A stretch of 64,000 bases of DNA from Pedobacter petrophilus (GCF_009674725.1 NZ_WKKH01000021.1:16243-80242); one strand, 5' to 3'; shown: positions 36,401 through 44,772, counted from the stretch's first letter. The notes: generated by a model from the letters alone, not told the origin. Program-made: numbers and translations.

Positions 36401-36593
36401 ATCCATTGGTACAGGTGCTGTGGGCGGGATGCTTATCGGAACCCTATTCGGTGTGTTTGTAATCCCTGCCTTATTTATTATTTTCCAAAGTTTACAGGAA
36501 CGCATGAGCGATAAATCTCCTTTTGAAGAAGGCATAGAAAAGGAACAAACACCTGAAGAATATGAATTGGCAACCAGTCATAACAAACATTAA
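33414..36593 (+). CDS. RND efflux pump, HAE1/AcrB type
   Basis: A 1059-residue inner-membrane transporter with 12 expected helices and two large periplasmic loops (about 30-330 and 560-870). The start MFKKFIERPVLSTVISIIIV and LPVSQYPEIAPPTVQVSTSY are hallmark AcrB-type sequence. The proton-relay region in helix 4 reads AIGIVVDDAIVVVEAV, with the paired Asp residues present. The second repeat has GLLAKNAILIVEYAV with the expected Lys. It exports drugs, bile-like compounds or dyes using proton force. It lies 50 bp after the adaptor gene and 13 bp before the outer-membrane channel gene. Confidence 0.96.
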   Translation: MFKKFIERPVLSTVISIIIVILGVLGLATLPVSQYPEIAPPTVQVSTSYQGANADVVLSSVIVPLEEQINGVEDMTYMTSTASNDGTATITVNFKLGTNPDLAAVNVQNRVSRATSLLPAEVTKSGVITSKRQASNVLIFGIYSDDPSYDQKFLQNYANINIIPQIKRINGVGDASAFGQMDYTMRIWLKPDVMAVYGLIPSDVNAALAEQNVEAAPGQFGEQGDQAFQYTLKYTGRLKDEAAFSNIIIKADANGQILRLKDVARIELGAQSYASTVKFNGKQALGIAINQTAGSNAQEVIENSLKTLDEAQKSFPKGVHYTTLVNVNDFLDASIEKVIHTLIEAFILVFLVVFIFLQDFRSTLIPAISVPVAIIGTFFFLSLFGFTINLLTLFALVLAIGIVVDDAIVVVEAVHAKLDEGYTDAKKATIDAMDEISGAIISITLVMAAVFIPVSFIQGSSGVFYKQFGLTLAIAIILSAINALTLSPALCAIFLKPHKDDHGKKKNFLERFYAAFNTSFDAVTGKYKKSIGFLSHKKWIVGAGILFFTGLLVWTMNTTPKGFVPNEDLGTIFSDISLPAGTSLEETDIIISKIDSIAHTVPEIKNSLRVVGRSLISGSGSSYGMVIGRLSPWDERGRDVKAIIGELFAKSAGVKGAKIIFFAPPTIQGFGTSGGFEFQLQDKTGGDIKKFNEVGNTFLAALSKRPEIQYASTSFNPNFPQYQIDVNVAKVKQAGLTVSDVLATLQGYYGGVYASNFNKFGKQFRVIYQADNKYRANQSSLTSIYVRNASGTMAPISEFINLEKVYGPQAISRFNLFTSIAITGNPNAGFSSGDALKAVQEVAAQTLPAGYGYEFSGLSREEISGGSQTIFIFLLCIIFVYFLLAAQYESYILPLAVLISLPVGLAGVFVFDKIFGIDNNIYTQITLIMLVGLLAKNAILIVEYAVDRRRKGMSIVNAAIDGATARLRPILMTSFAFILGLLPLMLSSGVGAAGNKSIGTGAVGGMLIGTLFGVFVIPALFIIFQSLQERMSDKSPFEEGIEKEQTPEEYELATSHNKH

Positions 36594-36606
36594 TTTTTAA
36601 GAATAT

Positions 36607-38007
36607 ATGAAACTCAGATATAAGTATTCCATTTTAATCGGCTTCACCATCTTAACCTTAAGCGCTTGTGTGACTAAAAAATACGAGCGCCCGCAAGTTA
36701 AAAGTGAAGGATTATACCGGGATCAAAATACAACAGATACCACTACCATTGCAGATTTGCCATGGAAAACTTTATTCTCAGATACCACTCTTCAATCCCT
36801 GATTCAACGTGGGATAAACGAGAACCTGGATTTGAAACAAGCCATCGAACGGATCAGAATTTCTGAAGCTACTTTGAGGCAAAGTCGTGCAGCATTTTTA
36901 CCAAGCTTACAAGCTGATGTATCAGTTACAGATGCCAAACAAGCAGCCGCCGCATTAAACTTTCCGGCAGGAATTAATATTAATTTAGAAACGCAAACGT
37001 ACAGGGCACAATTAAGCACCGCCTGGGAAGCAGATATCTGGGGTAAGTTAAGCAGTGCAAAGCGCTCAGCATTTGCCACCTTATTGCAAAGTGATGCGGC
37101 TAAACGTGCCGTTCAAACCCAGTTAATTGCCACCATAGCCAATAGCTACTATACCTTATTGGCTTTAGATAAACAATTAGCCATTACTGAACAGACCATC
37201 AAAATTAGAACGCAAGATGTTGAAACCATGAAAGCTTTAAAAGAAGGTGCCGTGGTAAACGGTGCTGCTGTGGTTCAAAGTGAAGCGAATTTATATGCGG
37301 CGGAAGTAACACTCCCAGACTTAAAAAGAAGTATTAAAGAAGCAGAAAATGCATTAAACATTGCGTTGGCACAAGCTCCGGGAACAGTTAACCGCACATC
37401 TTTAGATCAGCAAGTTGCCTTTTCAAATTTGCAAACAGGCGTTTCTGCACAATTATTGCAAAACCGTCCGGATGTAATTGCTGCCGAATTTGGGTTTAGA
37501 GCAGCTTTTGAAAACACTAACGTGGCTAAAACCTACTTCTACCCTGCTTTAACTTTAACAGCTGCCGGTGGTTTAACAAGCTTACAGTTGAATAACTTTT
37601 TTGATAACTCGATTTTCTATAACATTGTTGGCGGACTAACACAGCCCATATTTGCCAAAGGTGCCAATAAAGCACGTTTAACTACTGCACAGGCAAATCA
37701 GCAAATTGCTTTTTACGCCTTTCAACAAGCACTTTTAACTGGCGGGCAAGAAGTATCGAACGCTTTATATGCTTATCAAACAGCAGAAGAAAAAGAAGCA
37801 ACCAGAGCAAAGCAGATTGCATCTTTAACTAAGGCCGTAGATTTTACCAAAGAATTATTACGCTACAGCTCAGCAACAAACTATACTGACGTTTTAACCT
37901 CAGAACAAAGTTTGTTAACGGCTCAGCTGAATGGAATTAATGATAAACTTCAAAAACTCCAGTCGGTTGTTAATTTATATCGCGCTTTAGGTGGAGGATG
38001 GAAATAA
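36607..38007 (+). CDS. TolC-type outer-membrane efflux lipoprotein (NodT family)
   Basis: A 466-residue protein with lipoprotein signal (ILTLSACVTKKYERPQV; Cys about residue 21). Two outer-membrane efflux protein repeats form the long alpha-helical barrel: residues 55-250 and 260-465. QNRPDVIAAEFGFRAA is the conserved region at the start of the second repeat, and LYRALGGGWK is the typical C-terminus. It forms the exit duct of the tripartite pump made with the two upstream gene products. A strong bidirectional terminator follows at 38024-38067. Confidence 0.95.
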   Translation: MKLRYKYSILIGFTILTLSACVTKKYERPQVKSEGLYRDQNTTDTTTIADLPWKTLFSDTTLQSLIQRGINENLDLKQAIERIRISEATLRQSRAAFLPSLQADVSVTDAKQAAAALNFPAGININLETQTYRAQLSTAWEADIWGKLSSAKRSAFATLLQSDAAKRAVQTQLIATIANSYYTLLALDKQLAITEQTIKIRTQDVETMKALKEGAVVNGAAVVQSEANLYAAEVTLPDLKRSIKEAENALNIALAQAPGTVNRTSLDQQVAFSNLQTGVSAQLLQNRPDVIAAEFGFRAAFENTNVAKTYFYPALTLTAAGGLTSLQLNNFFDNSIFYNIVGGLTQPIFAKGANKARLTTAQANQQIAFYAFQQALLTGGQEVSNALYAYQTAEEKEATRAKQIASLTKAVDFTKELLRYSSATNYTDVLTSEQSLLTAQLNGINDKLQKLQSVVNLYRALGGGWK

Positions 38008-38023
38008 CTCCTTTTAATCTCCT

Positions 38024-38067
38024 AAATGCAAAAAGCATCCCTAATATCCGGGATGCTTTTTGCATTT
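38024..38067. terminator. bidirectional terminator
   Basis: A perfect 18-bp stem (AAATGCAAAAAGCATCCC and its complement) with an 8-nt loop between the convergent efflux operon and nadD. A-rich on one arm and T-rich on the other, it suits termination in both directions. Confidence 0.9.
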
Positions 38068-38080
38068 AATGTAATTCTTT

Positions 38081-38674
38081 TTACTGGTACATTCCTTTGC
38101 TATCAATAAAACTGATCACCTTATCCGGAAGGAAAAACTGTACGCTTTTGTGTTCTTTTAGAGACTTACGAATAAAGGTTGAGGAAATCTCCATCAGTGG
38201 TGTATCTGTAAAGATAATGGAAGGATGATCTACCCACTCACTTACCTCGGCACCGGGCCGGGGGTACACAAAAATCTGATAGTTTTTCAACAGGATTTCA
38301 TAATTCTTCCACTTTTTGAAAGATACCAGATTATCTGCTCCCATTATCAATACAAATTCTTTTGAAGGGAATCTTTCGTGAAGATAAGTCAAAGTATCAA
38401 TCGTATAGGATGGTTTTGGCAGATTAAATTCAATATCACTCACACGGATATTTTCTGAATTTTCTATAGCCAGATTAGCCATTTCCAGCCGATCATACAT
38501 GTTGGCAAGTCCGCTTTTTTCTTTTAAGGGATTATGGGGGGAAACCACCAGCCATACCTCATCAAGTTCAGTATGATTAGCCATATAGTTAGCAATAACC
38601 AGATGTCCGGTATGAATTGGGTTATATGAACCGAAGAAAAGACCTGTTTTCAGTTTGCGGTTTTCAGTTAACAT
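38081..38674 (-). CDS. nadD: nicotinate-nucleotide adenylyltransferase
   Basis: A 197-residue protein. NadD transfers AMP from ATP to nicotinate mononucleotide, making deamido-NAD. The nucleotidyltransferase motif GSYNPIHTGHL (residues 14-24, with the HxGH signature) and the C-terminal ISSTFIRKSL are both present, and SYTIDTLTYL matches the family. It is the distal gene of the minus-strand group yicC, gmk, four-helix-bundle gene, nadD. Thirty base pairs separate it from the four-helix gene. Confidence 0.96.
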   Translation of the reverse strand: MLTENRKLKTGLFFGSYNPIHTGHLVIANYMANHTELDEVWLVVSPHNPLKEKSGLANMYDRLEMANLAIENSENIRVSDIEFNLPKPSYTIDTLTYLHERFPSKEFVLIMGADNLVSFKKWKNYEILLKNYQIFVYPRPGAEVSEWVDHPSIIFTDTPLMEISSTFIRKSLKEHKSVQFFLPDKVISFIDSKGMYQ

Positions 38675-38703
38675 TTTTCAGTTGATGGTTATGGTGCAAA
38701 AAG

Positions 38704-39072
38704 CTAGACAGATCCGTATTTTTCAGGATTATGCATCATGTGATTCAATAGTTTTCCAACTTCCTCACTTTGTTCAACCAGCCTAGCATGACGTTCTTGG
38801 GTTATATATTCACAAGCTAATGCAAAATTTAGCCAGCCTTTCGTTTCGCTATTTTCCATATCACTATCAGTAAGTTTACTTATGAAATGGGCTTTATATC
38901 TCCGCTTTCTATAAGCTTCAACCAAACAAATATTTGTTGATCTTGAAGATCGTCTAATCTGATCAGTAAGCGAATACATTTCTTCTTTTGGAAAGGACTT
39001 GCTTATTACAAATATTTCCATCGCCAATTCAAATGACTTTTTGTAAACCAATAAATCAGAAAAATCGCCCAT
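38704..39072 (-). CDS. four-helix bundle protein, 23S rRNA intervening-sequence type
   Basis: A 122-residue protein with the family's typical pattern: FSDLLVYKKSFELAMEIFVI, then FPKEEMYSLTDQIRRSSRST, EAYRKRRYKAHFISKLTDSD and the closing helix with EEVGKLLNHMM. The founders of this family are encoded by intervening sequences inside 23S rRNA genes, but many Bacteroidota carry free-standing copies of unknown role. Here it lies between gmk and nadD, genes that are usually adjacent in this group (from memory), so it looks like an insertion into the operon. The function is unknown; the fold forms pentamers in solved relatives. Confidence 0.87.
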   Translation of the reverse strand: MGDFSDLLVYKKSFELAMEIFVISKSFPKEEMYSLTDQIRRSSRSTNICLVEAYRKRRYKAHFISKLTDSDMENSETKGWLNFALACEYITQERHARLVEQSEEVGKLLNHMMHNPEKYGSV

Positions 39073-39161
39073 TAATGATACTGATATTTAGATTCCTCCT
39101 TATAAACCCAGAACTGAAAACTGACTAGCTTATGGTTTAATATTTCCCAAACTGTAAATTG

Positions 39162-39731
39162 CTAACTATTTAAAAACTCTTCAACGAGTCTTTCCGCTTC
39201 GGCACAGGCAGTTTCCAAATCAAAGTTTTTCAAGATAACATCAAATTTATCAGCATAAAGCAACTCTTTCTCCGCTTTAATAAAACGTTCCTGAAGTTTC
39301 TCCAGGCTATCTGTTCCTCTACCGCTTAAACGTTCTTTTAGCACTTCTAAAGATGGTGGCTGAACGAAAATAGCCAAGGCGTCTTCTTCATATTTTCTTT
39401 TCAGGCGAATCCCACCCTCTACATCAATATCAAAGATTACATGTTGATCGTTTTCCCAGATTCTTTCTATTTCCGAGCGTAGGGTTCCGTAGAAGGTACC
39501 GTTATAAACCTCTTCAAATTCTACGAATTCCTGATGCGCAACTTTATGTAAGAATTCTTCTTTGGTAATGAAATAATAATCATTTTCATGAACTTCATCA
39601 CCCCTTGATTCCCTTGTTGTAGCCGAAATTGAAAAACTCAATTGCGGAAATTTCTTCAACAGATGATGTACAATTGTTGTTTTACCTGCTCCGGATGGTG
39701 CTGAAAATATGATTAATTTACCTTGTTTCAT
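39162..39731 (-). CDS. gmk: guanylate kinase
   Basis: A 189-residue enzyme. The start chosen is the ATG at 39731 (MKQGKLIIFSAPSGAGKTTI), which places the P-loop SAPSGAGKTT at the usual distance from the N-terminus; seven more codons upstream are unlikely. Gmk phosphorylates GMP to GDP. The GMP-binding region (SISATTRESRGDEVHENDYY) and IDVEGG with RLSGRGTDS (lid) are visible. It lies downstream of yicC as in many bacteria, with nadD further on. Confidence 0.96.
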   Translation of the reverse strand: MKQGKLIIFSAPSGAGKTTIVHHLLKKFPQLSFSISATTRESRGDEVHENDYYFITKEEFLHKVAHQEFVEFEEVYNGTFYGTLRSEIERIWENDQHVIFDIDVEGGIRLKRKYEEDALAIFVQPPSLEVLKERLSGRGTDSLEKLQERFIKAEKELLYADKFDVILKNFDLETACAEAERLVEEFLNS

Positions 39732-39757
39732 TTTTTTAAGACTAAAGACCAAAACAG

Positions 39758-39786
39758 AAAGCTCAAAGCTTTAGTCTTTGAGCTTT
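39758..39786. repeat. hairpin between yicC and gmk
   Basis: AAAGCTCAAAG and its complement around CTTTAGT, followed by AGCTTTAAGCTTTAAGCTTT. It may be an RNA processing or pausing element in the yicC-gmk transcript, or a simple low-complexity repeat. Confidence 0.45.
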
Positions 39787-39800
39787 AAGCTTTAAGCTTT

Positions 39801-40682
39801 CTATAATACGTTAAGTAATTGTTCTTTAATTTTTTCTAATTCTTCTTTCATGCCCACTACAAACTGCTGCATTTGCGCATCGTTTGCCTTAGCACCCATG
39901 GTATTAATCTCCCTACCAATTTCCTGAGAAATAAAACCTAATTTTTTACCATTAGCTTCTTTGCTGGCCAGGGTTTGAAGGAAATAATCACAGTGACTTT
40001 TCAATCTGGTTTTTTCCTCTGTGATGTCGATTTTATCGATATAATAAATCAGTTCCTGTTCAAACCGGTTTTGATCGATGTTTACCTTACCTACAGCATC
40101 ATCTAAAAACTGCGAGAATTTATCTCTGATAGCGGTAATCCTTCTAGGTTCTAATTCTTCAACTGATTTAAAATAACCTAAAATATTGGTAATTCTGAGT
40201 TCAAGATCTGCTTTCAAAACAGCACCTTCATCAGCTCTGAATTTATTGAAATTGGTTAAAGCCGAAGTGAATAGTTGATATAAATTATTCCATTCATCCT
40301 CACTTACACTTTCTTCTTTATAACTAATTACATCAGGGAAAGTTAAAGCGGTTTGCAGTAAGTTGCTGCTTCCGGCATTGAGCTGATCATTAACTGCAAT
40401 GAGTTGGTTATAATAATGGCTAAGCAAAGCGGTATTAATAGTTGCACCGGTAACTTCGCCACCAGCACGTTCTACATTAATGCTTAAACTTACCTTTCCG
40501 CGTTCAATGTCTTTGCTGCATACATTGCGCAAAATCAATTCTTTGTCAGAAAAAGCTTTTGGATATTTTAAGTTTAGCTCAAGGAATTTGCTGTTGAGCG
40601 ATTTGATTTCGACACTATACTTTGCATTTGCATAATCGGCTGTTGCTAAGCCGTATCCTGTCATGGATTTTATCATGCGCAA
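39801..40682 (-). CDS. YicC family protein (endoribonuclease YicC type)
   Basis: A 293-residue protein, full family length. The conserved N-terminus IKSMTGYGLA and SLNSKFLELNLKYP are seen, as is the C-terminal domain with FISQEIGREINTMGAKANDA and MKEELEKIKEQLLNVL. YicC proteins are cytosolic ring-forming ribonucleases, in E. coli linked to degradation of the small RNA RyhB. An ATG at 40676 is an alternative start two codons in (MIKSMTGYG). It is the first gene of the group that continues to gmk and nadD. Confidence 0.93.
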   Translation of the reverse strand: MRMIKSMTGYGLATADYANAKYSVEIKSLNSKFLELNLKYPKAFSDKELILRNVCSKDIERGKVSLSINVERAGGEVTGATINTALLSHYYNQLIAVNDQLNAGSSNLLQTALTFPDVISYKEESVSEDEWNNLYQLFTSALTNFNKFRADEGAVLKADLELRITNILGYFKSVEELEPRRITAIRDKFSQFLDDAVGKVNIDQNRFEQELIYYIDKIDITEEKTRLKSHCDYFLQTLASKEANGKKLGFISQEIGREINTMGAKANDAQMQQFVVGMKEELEKIKEQLLNVL

Positions 40683-40803
40683 AGATAGAAAAATTAGTTT
40701 AGAGTTTGCAGATGGCCTTTTAGGTTTAGCGCTGATAAAATAAAAATATCAACCATATAAAAACGCGCAATATTCACCTTAACGTTATTTAACAACCAGA
40801 GCC

Positions 40804-41550
40804 ATGAACAATCGTTATTTTTACGCAAAACGGCTTACCGAGATGAAAGCACTATTAACGCCCTTATTTATCTTATATTTTGTGTTTATGCCAGAGAAAA
40901 GCAATGCACAGCAAATTGCCGCTAAAGGTGTTATTTTGGAAAAAGGAACAGCTACCCGCATCGCATTAGCCTTAATAACAGATACGAATAACCACGTTTC
41001 AGTTGGCAGCAATGATATGGGTTTTTTCCAGATAAAGGCTAAAATTGGCGATACGTTATGGTTCTTTAAACGCCATTTTCAAGATCAGTTTGCTGTCGTT
41101 TCCAGTGAAAAAGATCTGTTGATCAACCTGATCAGAGCTGACATGATTTTAGAAGAAGTAACAATTAAAGCTGAAAACAAACAAGAAAACTTATTTGCTG
41201 TTAGACAAGAACACCGTAAGAAAACTTACTTTTACGGCAAGAAGAGAAATCCACTTTATTATCTCCGTTCTCCGATTGCTGCGATATTGGAGCTTTTTGG
41301 ATCTGATAGAAAAAATGCAAAGCGGTTTGACCGGCACCTGGATAAAGAAGAAAAAGAACTAGAAGTAGACAGATACTTTAATTTAAGTCTGGTTAAAGCA
41401 CATACCAACCTAACCGGAAAAACGTTAGAGAAATTTATGCTAGACTTCAGGCCTAAACATGAACAAATAAAAAACTGGAATACCTACGATGCAGCTGGCT
41501 ATATAAAAAGATCAGCTAATTTTTACCTCGATACCTTAAAACGTGAATAA
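40804..41550 (+). CDS. exported protein with carboxypeptidase-like regulatory domain, copy 1
   Basis: A 248-residue protein. A signal peptide ends SNAQQ; the ATG at 40843 (MKALLTPLFILYFVF) would give a more usual signal than the first ATG. Residues 35-120 form a CarboxypepD_reg-like beta sandwich (KGVILEKGTATRIALALI, SNDMGFFQIKAKIGDTLWFF, ILEEVTI). The C-terminal half is basic and helical, with KNAKRFDRHLDKEEKELEVD and a closing LEKFMLDFRPKHEQIKNWNT. The function is unknown. The next gene is a clear paralogue and overlaps it by 8 bp, so the two are translated together. Confidence 0.82.
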   Translation: MNNRYFYAKRLTEMKALLTPLFILYFVFMPEKSNAQQIAAKGVILEKGTATRIALALITDTNNHVSVGSNDMGFFQIKAKIGDTLWFFKRHFQDQFAVVSSEKDLLINLIRADMILEEVTIKAENKQENLFAVRQEHRKKTYFYGKKRNPLYYLRSPIAAILELFGSDRKNAKRFDRHLDKEEKELEVDRYFNLSLVKAHTNLTGKTLEKFMLDFRPKHEQIKNWNTYDAAGYIKRSANFYLDTLKRE

Positions 41551-42289
41551 TATAAACACAATAAGACCACTGAAATTAATATTATCGCTCCTGTTATTCC
41601 TGTTTGCCAGCAATATGGTGAAAGGGCAAGAGCTAATTATAAAGGGAGTAGTTTTTGAAAAAGGAACTAATTTACGGGTGGCACTTGCTGAAATTACTAA
41701 CCAGCGTACACAACTTGGTGTTGGCAGCAATGATCTGGGCTTTTTTCAAATAAGAGCTAGTGTAGGCGACACGCTCTTAATTACCAAAAGAAACCTGAAC
41801 GATCAGCAGGTTGTAGTGAAAGGACCTCAGGATATTTTAATTTATTTGGTTAGAAACAGCACAATGCTTGAGGAAGTCACTATTGTAGGTAGTACCAAAA
41901 AGCAGGATTTAGAAGACCTTAAACGAGAATTTGGAAATAAAGGGGTTTACAATGGTGGTAAATCTTCAGTTTTATCTTCTGTTTTTCACCCGTTAAATGG
42001 ACTTTATAACCTGATTGGTAAAGATCCAAAGAATGCCCGCAGATTTAACCGTTATGCGGATAATGAATTGAAGCAAACACAAATTGATCAATACTTTAAT
42101 GGAACTATTATCCAGAACAATACTGATTTAAGGGGAAAAGATCTGGAAACTTTTATGCTAAACTACCGTCCGGATTATGAAAAGGCGCAACACTGGAATG
42201 TTTATGATTACATCAAATACATTAAAGAATCTGCAAAGAAATTTGAAGAAACGCCCGTAAAAGCGAATGATTTAAATCCCATTAAATAG
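41543..42289 (+). CDS. exported protein with carboxypeptidase-like regulatory domain, copy 2
   Basis: A 248-residue paralogue of the preceding protein, the same length. The signal ends MVKGQ. Shared features are KGVVFEKGTNLRVALAEI, SNDLGFFQIRASVGDTLLIT, MLEEVTIVG, PKNARRFNRYADNELK and LETFMLNYRPDYEKAQHWN. The two have clearly diverged outside these blocks. Neither has an obvious catalytic motif; the beta domain usually mediates binding or anchoring. The gene converges on rnc, with the two stop codons overlapping (42282-42289), and no terminator is obvious between them. Confidence 0.82.
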   Translation: MNNINTIRPLKLILSLLLFLFASNMVKGQELIIKGVVFEKGTNLRVALAEITNQRTQLGVGSNDLGFFQIRASVGDTLLITKRNLNDQQVVVKGPQDILIYLVRNSTMLEEVTIVGSTKKQDLEDLKREFGNKGVYNGGKSSVLSSVFHPLNGLYNLIGKDPKNARRFNRYADNELKQTQIDQYFNGTIIQNNTDLRGKDLETFMLNYRPDYEKAQHWNVYDYIKYIKESAKKFEETPVKANDLNPIK

Positions 42290-43010
42290 ATAACGCTTCG
42301 CAGGCCTTCTCGGCAGCCAACTTCTCAGCGTTTTTCTTATTGTAATCTCTACCGGTACCAAATTTTTCTCCTTCGACCAAAGCGCTGATGGTAAAAAGTT
42401 TCGCACTTTCGCCTTCGCCATTCTGAACGAGTTCGAACATAACGTCTTTACCATGGCGCTGGCACCACTCAATTAATTTACTTTTGAAATTAGTTTCAGT
42501 AAGTTCTAGCGTATGGATATCAATGTGGGGTTTAACAATTCTACGTAGCAAAAACTCCTTTGTAAAGTTGTAGCCCTTATCCATGTAAATAGCACCAATA
42601 ATAGCTTCGAAAGCATCGCCCAACATGGAGTTGTGTTTGGTTTGAATGCTTACAGATCTTTGATCAAATTGAATAAGCTTATCAAATCCAATCTTTTTAG
42701 CAAGCTGGTTCAAATTGGCACGGTTTACAATTTTGGAACGCATTTCGGTTAGAAAACCTTCTTCTTTGTAAGGATAGTGCTTAAAAAGTAATTCTGCAAT
42801 TACTGAACCTAAAACTGCGTCACCAAGAAATTCCAAACGTTCATTGCTGCTTCTGCTTCCGTTTTTTAAAACTTTTGCGACAGAACGATGCCTGAACGCC
42901 ATTTTATAAAGCGTTACATTGCCTGGCACAAAGCCTAAAATATTTCTCAGCTTTTTAACAAACTCCTTTTCAGGCGAAAGATAAAGTTTATATAATTTAA
43001 ATATCGGCAT
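42282..43010 (-). CDS. rnc: ribonuclease III
   Basis: A 242-residue protein. It cleaves double-stranded RNA during rRNA maturation and mRNA decay. The signature NERLEFLGDAVLG (about residues 50-62) and the acidic metal site in GDAFEAIIGAIYMDKG are seen. A C-terminal double-stranded-RNA-binding domain begins near TNFKSKLIEWCQRHGK and ends KNAEKLAAEKACEAL. It is the third gene of acpP-fabF-rnc, a conserved Bacteroidota order. The 3' end overlaps the convergent paralogue gene by 8 bp, so antisense readthrough is possible. Confidence 0.96.
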   Translation of the reverse strand: MPIFKLYKLYLSPEKEFVKKLRNILGFVPGNVTLYKMAFRHRSVAKVLKNGSRSSNERLEFLGDAVLGSVIAELLFKHYPYKEEGFLTEMRSKIVNRANLNQLAKKIGFDKLIQFDQRSVSIQTKHNSMLGDAFEAIIGAIYMDKGYNFTKEFLLRRIVKPHIDIHTLELTETNFKSKLIEWCQRHGKDVMFELVQNGEGESAKLFTISALVEGEKFGTGRDYNKKNAEKLAAEKACEALSI

Positions 43011-43103
43011 TAAACAAATAACACAATTAACGGCAAATGAGCATATTGAACTAAGTTATCTATTTTTAACTAGCATACAAAATTATATAGCGACGCTGTT
43101 TAA

Positions 43104-44357
43104 TTAATCTTCGTATTTTTTGAAAATTAAGGAAGCATTGTGGCCACCGAATCCAAAAGTATTACTTAAAGCCGCTCTAACTTCACGTTTTTGCGCTTTA
43201 TTAAAAGTAAAATTTAATTTCGGATCAAAAGCAGGATCATCTGTAAAGTGATTAATTGTAGGAGGAACAATGTCATTCTTTACAGCAAGAATTGCAGCAA
43301 TCGCTTCTACAGCACCGGCAGCACCTAAAAGGTGGCCTGTCATTGATTTGGTAGAACTAATGTTTAACCGATAAGCATCATCACCAAATAATGCACCAAT
43401 GGCTTTAGTTTCACTAATATCACCAAGTGGTGTAGAAGTACCATGAACATTGATGTAATCTATATCAGCAGTAGTCATGCCTGCATCTTTAAGTGCATTG
43501 GTCATAACCATTCTGGCACCTAAACCTTCAGGATGTGGCGCAGTGATGTGATTAGCATCTGCACTCATTCCACCACCTACAAGTTCAGCATAAATTTTTG
43601 CGCCTCTTGCTTTGGCATGTTCAAGTTCTTCCAGAATAATGGTACCTGCACCTTCCCCTGCTACAAAGCCATCACGGTCTTTATCGAACGGACGGGAAGC
43701 CGTTGCCGGATCATCATTACGTGTAGATAATGCATGCATGGCATTAAAGCCACCCATTCCTGCTTCGTTGATAATGGCCTCAGAACCACCACTAATAATC
43801 ACATCAGCCATACCCAAACGGATATAGTTAAATGCATCAATCATAGCGTTTGTGGAAGAAGCACATGCAGAAACAGTTGCAAAATTTGGCCCACGTAAGC
43901 CATACTTGATTGAGATATGCCCTGGAGCAATATCAATAATCATTTTAGGGATAAAAAATGGATTGTATCTTGGCGTACCATCTCCCTTGGCAAAATTTGA
44001 AATTTCATCAAGGAAGGTTTTCAATCCACCTATGCCAGCACCCCAGATTACGCCGATTCGGTTGGTATCTAATTTTTCGAAATCAAAACCACCATCCTTC
44101 ACTGCCTCATCTGTAGCTACTAAAGCATATTGTACAAACGGATCAAGCTTGCGGGCTTCCTTTTTCTCCAGAAAATCTTCCGGATTAAAGTTTTTTACCT
44201 CACATGCGAATTTAGTCTTAAACTTTTCAGTATCAAAACCTTTAATAGGAGCAGCGCCACTCACCCCGTTAGTCAATCCTTCCCAAAACTCGGGAACATT
44301 ATTGCCTATAGGAGTGAGCGCACCCAACCCTGTTACTACTACTCTTTTTAATTCCAT
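43104..44357 (-). CDS. fabF: beta-ketoacyl-ACP synthase II
   Basis: A 417-residue enzyme of fatty-acid elongation that condenses acyl groups with malonyl-ACP. The Cys-His-His triad is visible: SACASSTNAM (about 165), HGTSTPLGD (about 305) and STKSMTGHLLGAAGA (about 341). The N-terminus RVVVTGLGALTPIG and the C-terminal NTFGFGGHNASLIF are typical. It starts 21 bp after acpP, whose product carries its substrates, and is followed by rnc. Confidence 0.97.
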   Translation of the reverse strand: MELKRVVVTGLGALTPIGNNVPEFWEGLTNGVSGAAPIKGFDTEKFKTKFACEVKNFNPEDFLEKKEARKLDPFVQYALVATDEAVKDGGFDFEKLDTNRIGVIWGAGIGGLKTFLDEISNFAKGDGTPRYNPFFIPKMIIDIAPGHISIKYGLRGPNFATVSACASSTNAMIDAFNYIRLGMADVIISGGSEAIINEAGMGGFNAMHALSTRNDDPATASRPFDKDRDGFVAGEGAGTIILEELEHAKARGAKIYAELVGGGMSADANHITAPHPEGLGARMVMTNALKDAGMTTADIDYINVHGTSTPLGDISETKAIGALFGDDAYRLNISSTKSMTGHLLGAAGAVEAIAAILAVKNDIVPPTINHFTDDPAFDPKLNFTFNKAQKREVRAALSNTFGFGGHNASLIFKKYED

Positions 44358-44378
44358 TTATACTGAAAAAGCGTAATT

Positions 44379-44615
44379 CTATTTAACGTTTTTTTCCAAA
44401 TAAGCGATTGCTTGACCCACTGTACCGATGGTTTCAGCCTGATCATCAGGAATAGCTACATTAAATTCTTTTTCAAATTCCATAATCAATTCTACGGTAT
44501 CTAAAGAATCTGCACCCAAATCGTTGGTGAATGAAGCCTCTGGCGTAACTTCGCTTTCGTCAACACCTAGTTTTTCTACGATAATAGCCTTAACTCTTGA
44601 AGCAATATCAGACAT
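44379..44615 (-). CDS. acpP: acyl carrier protein
   Basis: A 78-residue acidic protein. The phosphopantetheine attachment Ser lies in [13 protein letters not shown] (about residue 39). It carries growing acyl chains for FabF and other enzymes. First gene of acpP-fabF-rnc. Upstream on the minus strand, TTTG (44679-44676), 19 bp and TTTCTTTG (44656-44649) form a likely promoter with one mismatch to the -7 box. Confidence 0.97.
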   Translation of the reverse strand: MSDIASRVKAIIVEKLGVDESEVTPEASFTNDLGADSLDTVELIMEFEKEFNVAIPDDQAETIGTVGQAIAYLEKNVK

Positions 44616-44648
44616 AATTTTATAATTTAATGGTTAAATAATTCTGTG

Positions 44649-44679
44649 CAAAGAAAAATAAATTCTTACAATTTTCAAA
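44649..44679 (-). promoter_or_regulatory. likely acpP-fabF-rnc promoter
   Basis: TTTG, a 19-bp spacer and TTTCTTTG (consensus TAnnTTTG, one mismatch), about 33 nt upstream of the acpP ATG. Confidence 0.45.
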
Positions 44680-44772
44680 TGTTTTTATTTCACTACCATA
44701 ATTTGGCTCTGAAATAACAAGCGAATATAGAATTAGTTTTTTAATTTCGTTCTGTAAATAATTTATTTCGAT

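Noticed and set aside
43852..44376. A 174-residue plus-strand frame within fabF
   Set aside because: It is an antisense shadow of fabF with no family resemblance.
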